Assembly (NCBI RefSeq): GCF_014200435.1
Contig: NZ_JACHBR010000001.1
Coordinates: forward strand, 4,902,001 to 4,966,000
DNA from: Sphaerisporangium krabiense
Lineage (GTDB): Bacteria > Actinomycetota > Actinomycetes > Streptosporangiales > Streptosporangiaceae
DNA length: 64,000 bases
Direction: 5' to 3'
Shown: one piece after another, positions 63,483-64,000 of the stretch
How the letters are laid out: each line of letters begins with the position of its first letter
Position numbering within the stretch: the first letter of the stretch is position 1
Position numbers and translations under genes: made by a program
Notes under the pieces: model-generated
What the model saw: the letters and a program-made list of their open reading frames with translations, nothing else
Told to the model about the DNA's origin: nothing
The model's database searches: none

Positions 63483-64000
63483 ATGCCCAGACGACACCCC
63501 GGGACACCCCGGCTGCTGCGTCAACTCAACGACCGCGCCGCGCTCGAGCTCCTCTTGTCCAAAGGCCCGCTGACCCGGGCCGAACTCGGGGAGTACACGG
63601 GGCTTTCCAAAGTGACCTCCGGACAGCTCCTCGCCCGGCTGGAGAACCGGGGGCTCGTGACCGTCTCGGGGGAACGCCCCGGCGGCCGCGGGCCCAACGC
63701 CGCGCTGTACGCGGTGGTCCCGTCCAGCGCTTACGTCGCGGGGCTGGAGGTCCTACCGGAAAGCGTCACCGCGGGGGTCGCGGACATCACCGGCGAGATC
63801 ATCGCCGAGGTGACCGTGGACCCCGGCGAGGGCGGCGAGCCCGTGAAGACCGTCCACAACGCGGTGCGCCGCGTGTGCGACTACGCGAACATCAGCCTGT
63901 CCCGGCTGCGCGCGCTGGTCATCGGGACGCGCGGCGTGGTCGACCCCCGCACCGGAGACGTCCGGTTCTCCTTCGACCTGCCCTCGTGGCACGCCGGAGT
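63483..64000 (+). CDS. ROK-family transcriptional regulator 2, 5' part
   Basis: The first 172 residues from ATG 63483; the gene runs past the window end. Winged helix PRLLRQLNDRAALELLLSKGPLTRAELGEYTGLSKVTSGQLLARLENRGLVTV, then the ROK fold AGLEVLPESVTAGVADITGEIIAEVTV, VIGTRGVVDPRTGDVRFSFDLPSWH. It is a close paralogue of the ROK gene at 55440 and is divergent from the sugar ABC operon, its likely target. The zinc motif region lies outside the window. Confidence 0.92.
   Translation, partial: MPRRHPGTPRLLRQLNDRAALELLLSKGPLTRAELGEYTGLSKVTSGQLLARLENRGLVTVSGERPGGRGPNAALYAVVPSSAYVAGLEVLPESVTAGVADITGEIIAEVTVDPGEGGEPVKTVHNAVRRVCDYANISLSRLRALVIGTRGVVDPRTGDVRFSFDLPSWHAG

Overview
This 64 kb window is very GC-rich, uses many GTG and some TTG starts, and carries actinobacterial core gene order (proS, rimP-nusA-ylxR-infB-ylxP-rbfA-nrnA-truB, ribF-rpsO-pnp-M16 peptidase-dapB, dapA-rnj, ftsK, rimO-pgsA-cinA-clgR). 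The content, including menA, a ClgR ending in Val-Ala-Ala, DUF4236 and DUF4439 proteins and MsiK-style sugar ABC genes, suggests a filamentous actinomycete, probably of the Streptosporangiales. That placement is inference. No rRNA, tRNA, CRISPR array, insertion sequence or prophage was recognised.

Layout. Positions 1-2142: end of a PadR regulator with two overlapping downstream genes for a membrane and an exported protein. 2152-10410: accessory metabolism (small secreted protein, ATP-grasp ligase, flavin reductase behind a MerR-type promoter, GntR regulator, acetyltransferase, CutC, DUF6986 aldolase-like protein, ferredoxin-NADP reductase). 10700-22040: translation and RNA core (proS, then rimP to truB), interrupted on the other strand by DUF4236 and a ferritin-like/lipoprotein pair. 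22139-25908: an M9 collagenase and a divergent LysR regulator lying between truB and ribF. 26050-32307: ribF, rpsO, pnp, M16 peptidase, dapB. 32321-37753: menA, acetyltransferase, CGNR protein, MocR regulator with a divergent EamA exporter, GntR. 38224-41670: dapA, RNase J, DUF402.

41738-45121 looks like a small uronate module (uronate dehydrogenase-like oxidoreductase, two IclR regulators, PfkB/KDG-kinase-like kinase) with IclR-like operators. 45324-51973 returns to conserved genes: ftsK, a RodZ-like protein, rimO, pgsA, cinA, clgR. 52042-55227: Nei-type glycosylase, cysteine-free Rrf2 regulator, membrane endonuclease/phosphatase-family protein. 55440-64000: two paralogous ROK regulators flank a PstS-like two-membrane-segment protein, a GH3 beta-N-acetylhexosaminidase and a sugar ABC importer without its own ATPase, which reads as an amino-sugar scavenging locus.

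The most notable signals are regulatory DNA: a textbook 19-bp-spacer MerR-type promoter (4283-4313), overlapping start codons between paired palindromes at the MocR/EamA border (35947-35989), twin IclR-like operators (45139-45244), a shared element upstream of both ROK genes (55338 and 63410), twin palindromes before cutC, an rpsO leader hairpin, and a set of genes whose -10 box sits directly before the start codon, suggesting leaderless mRNAs.
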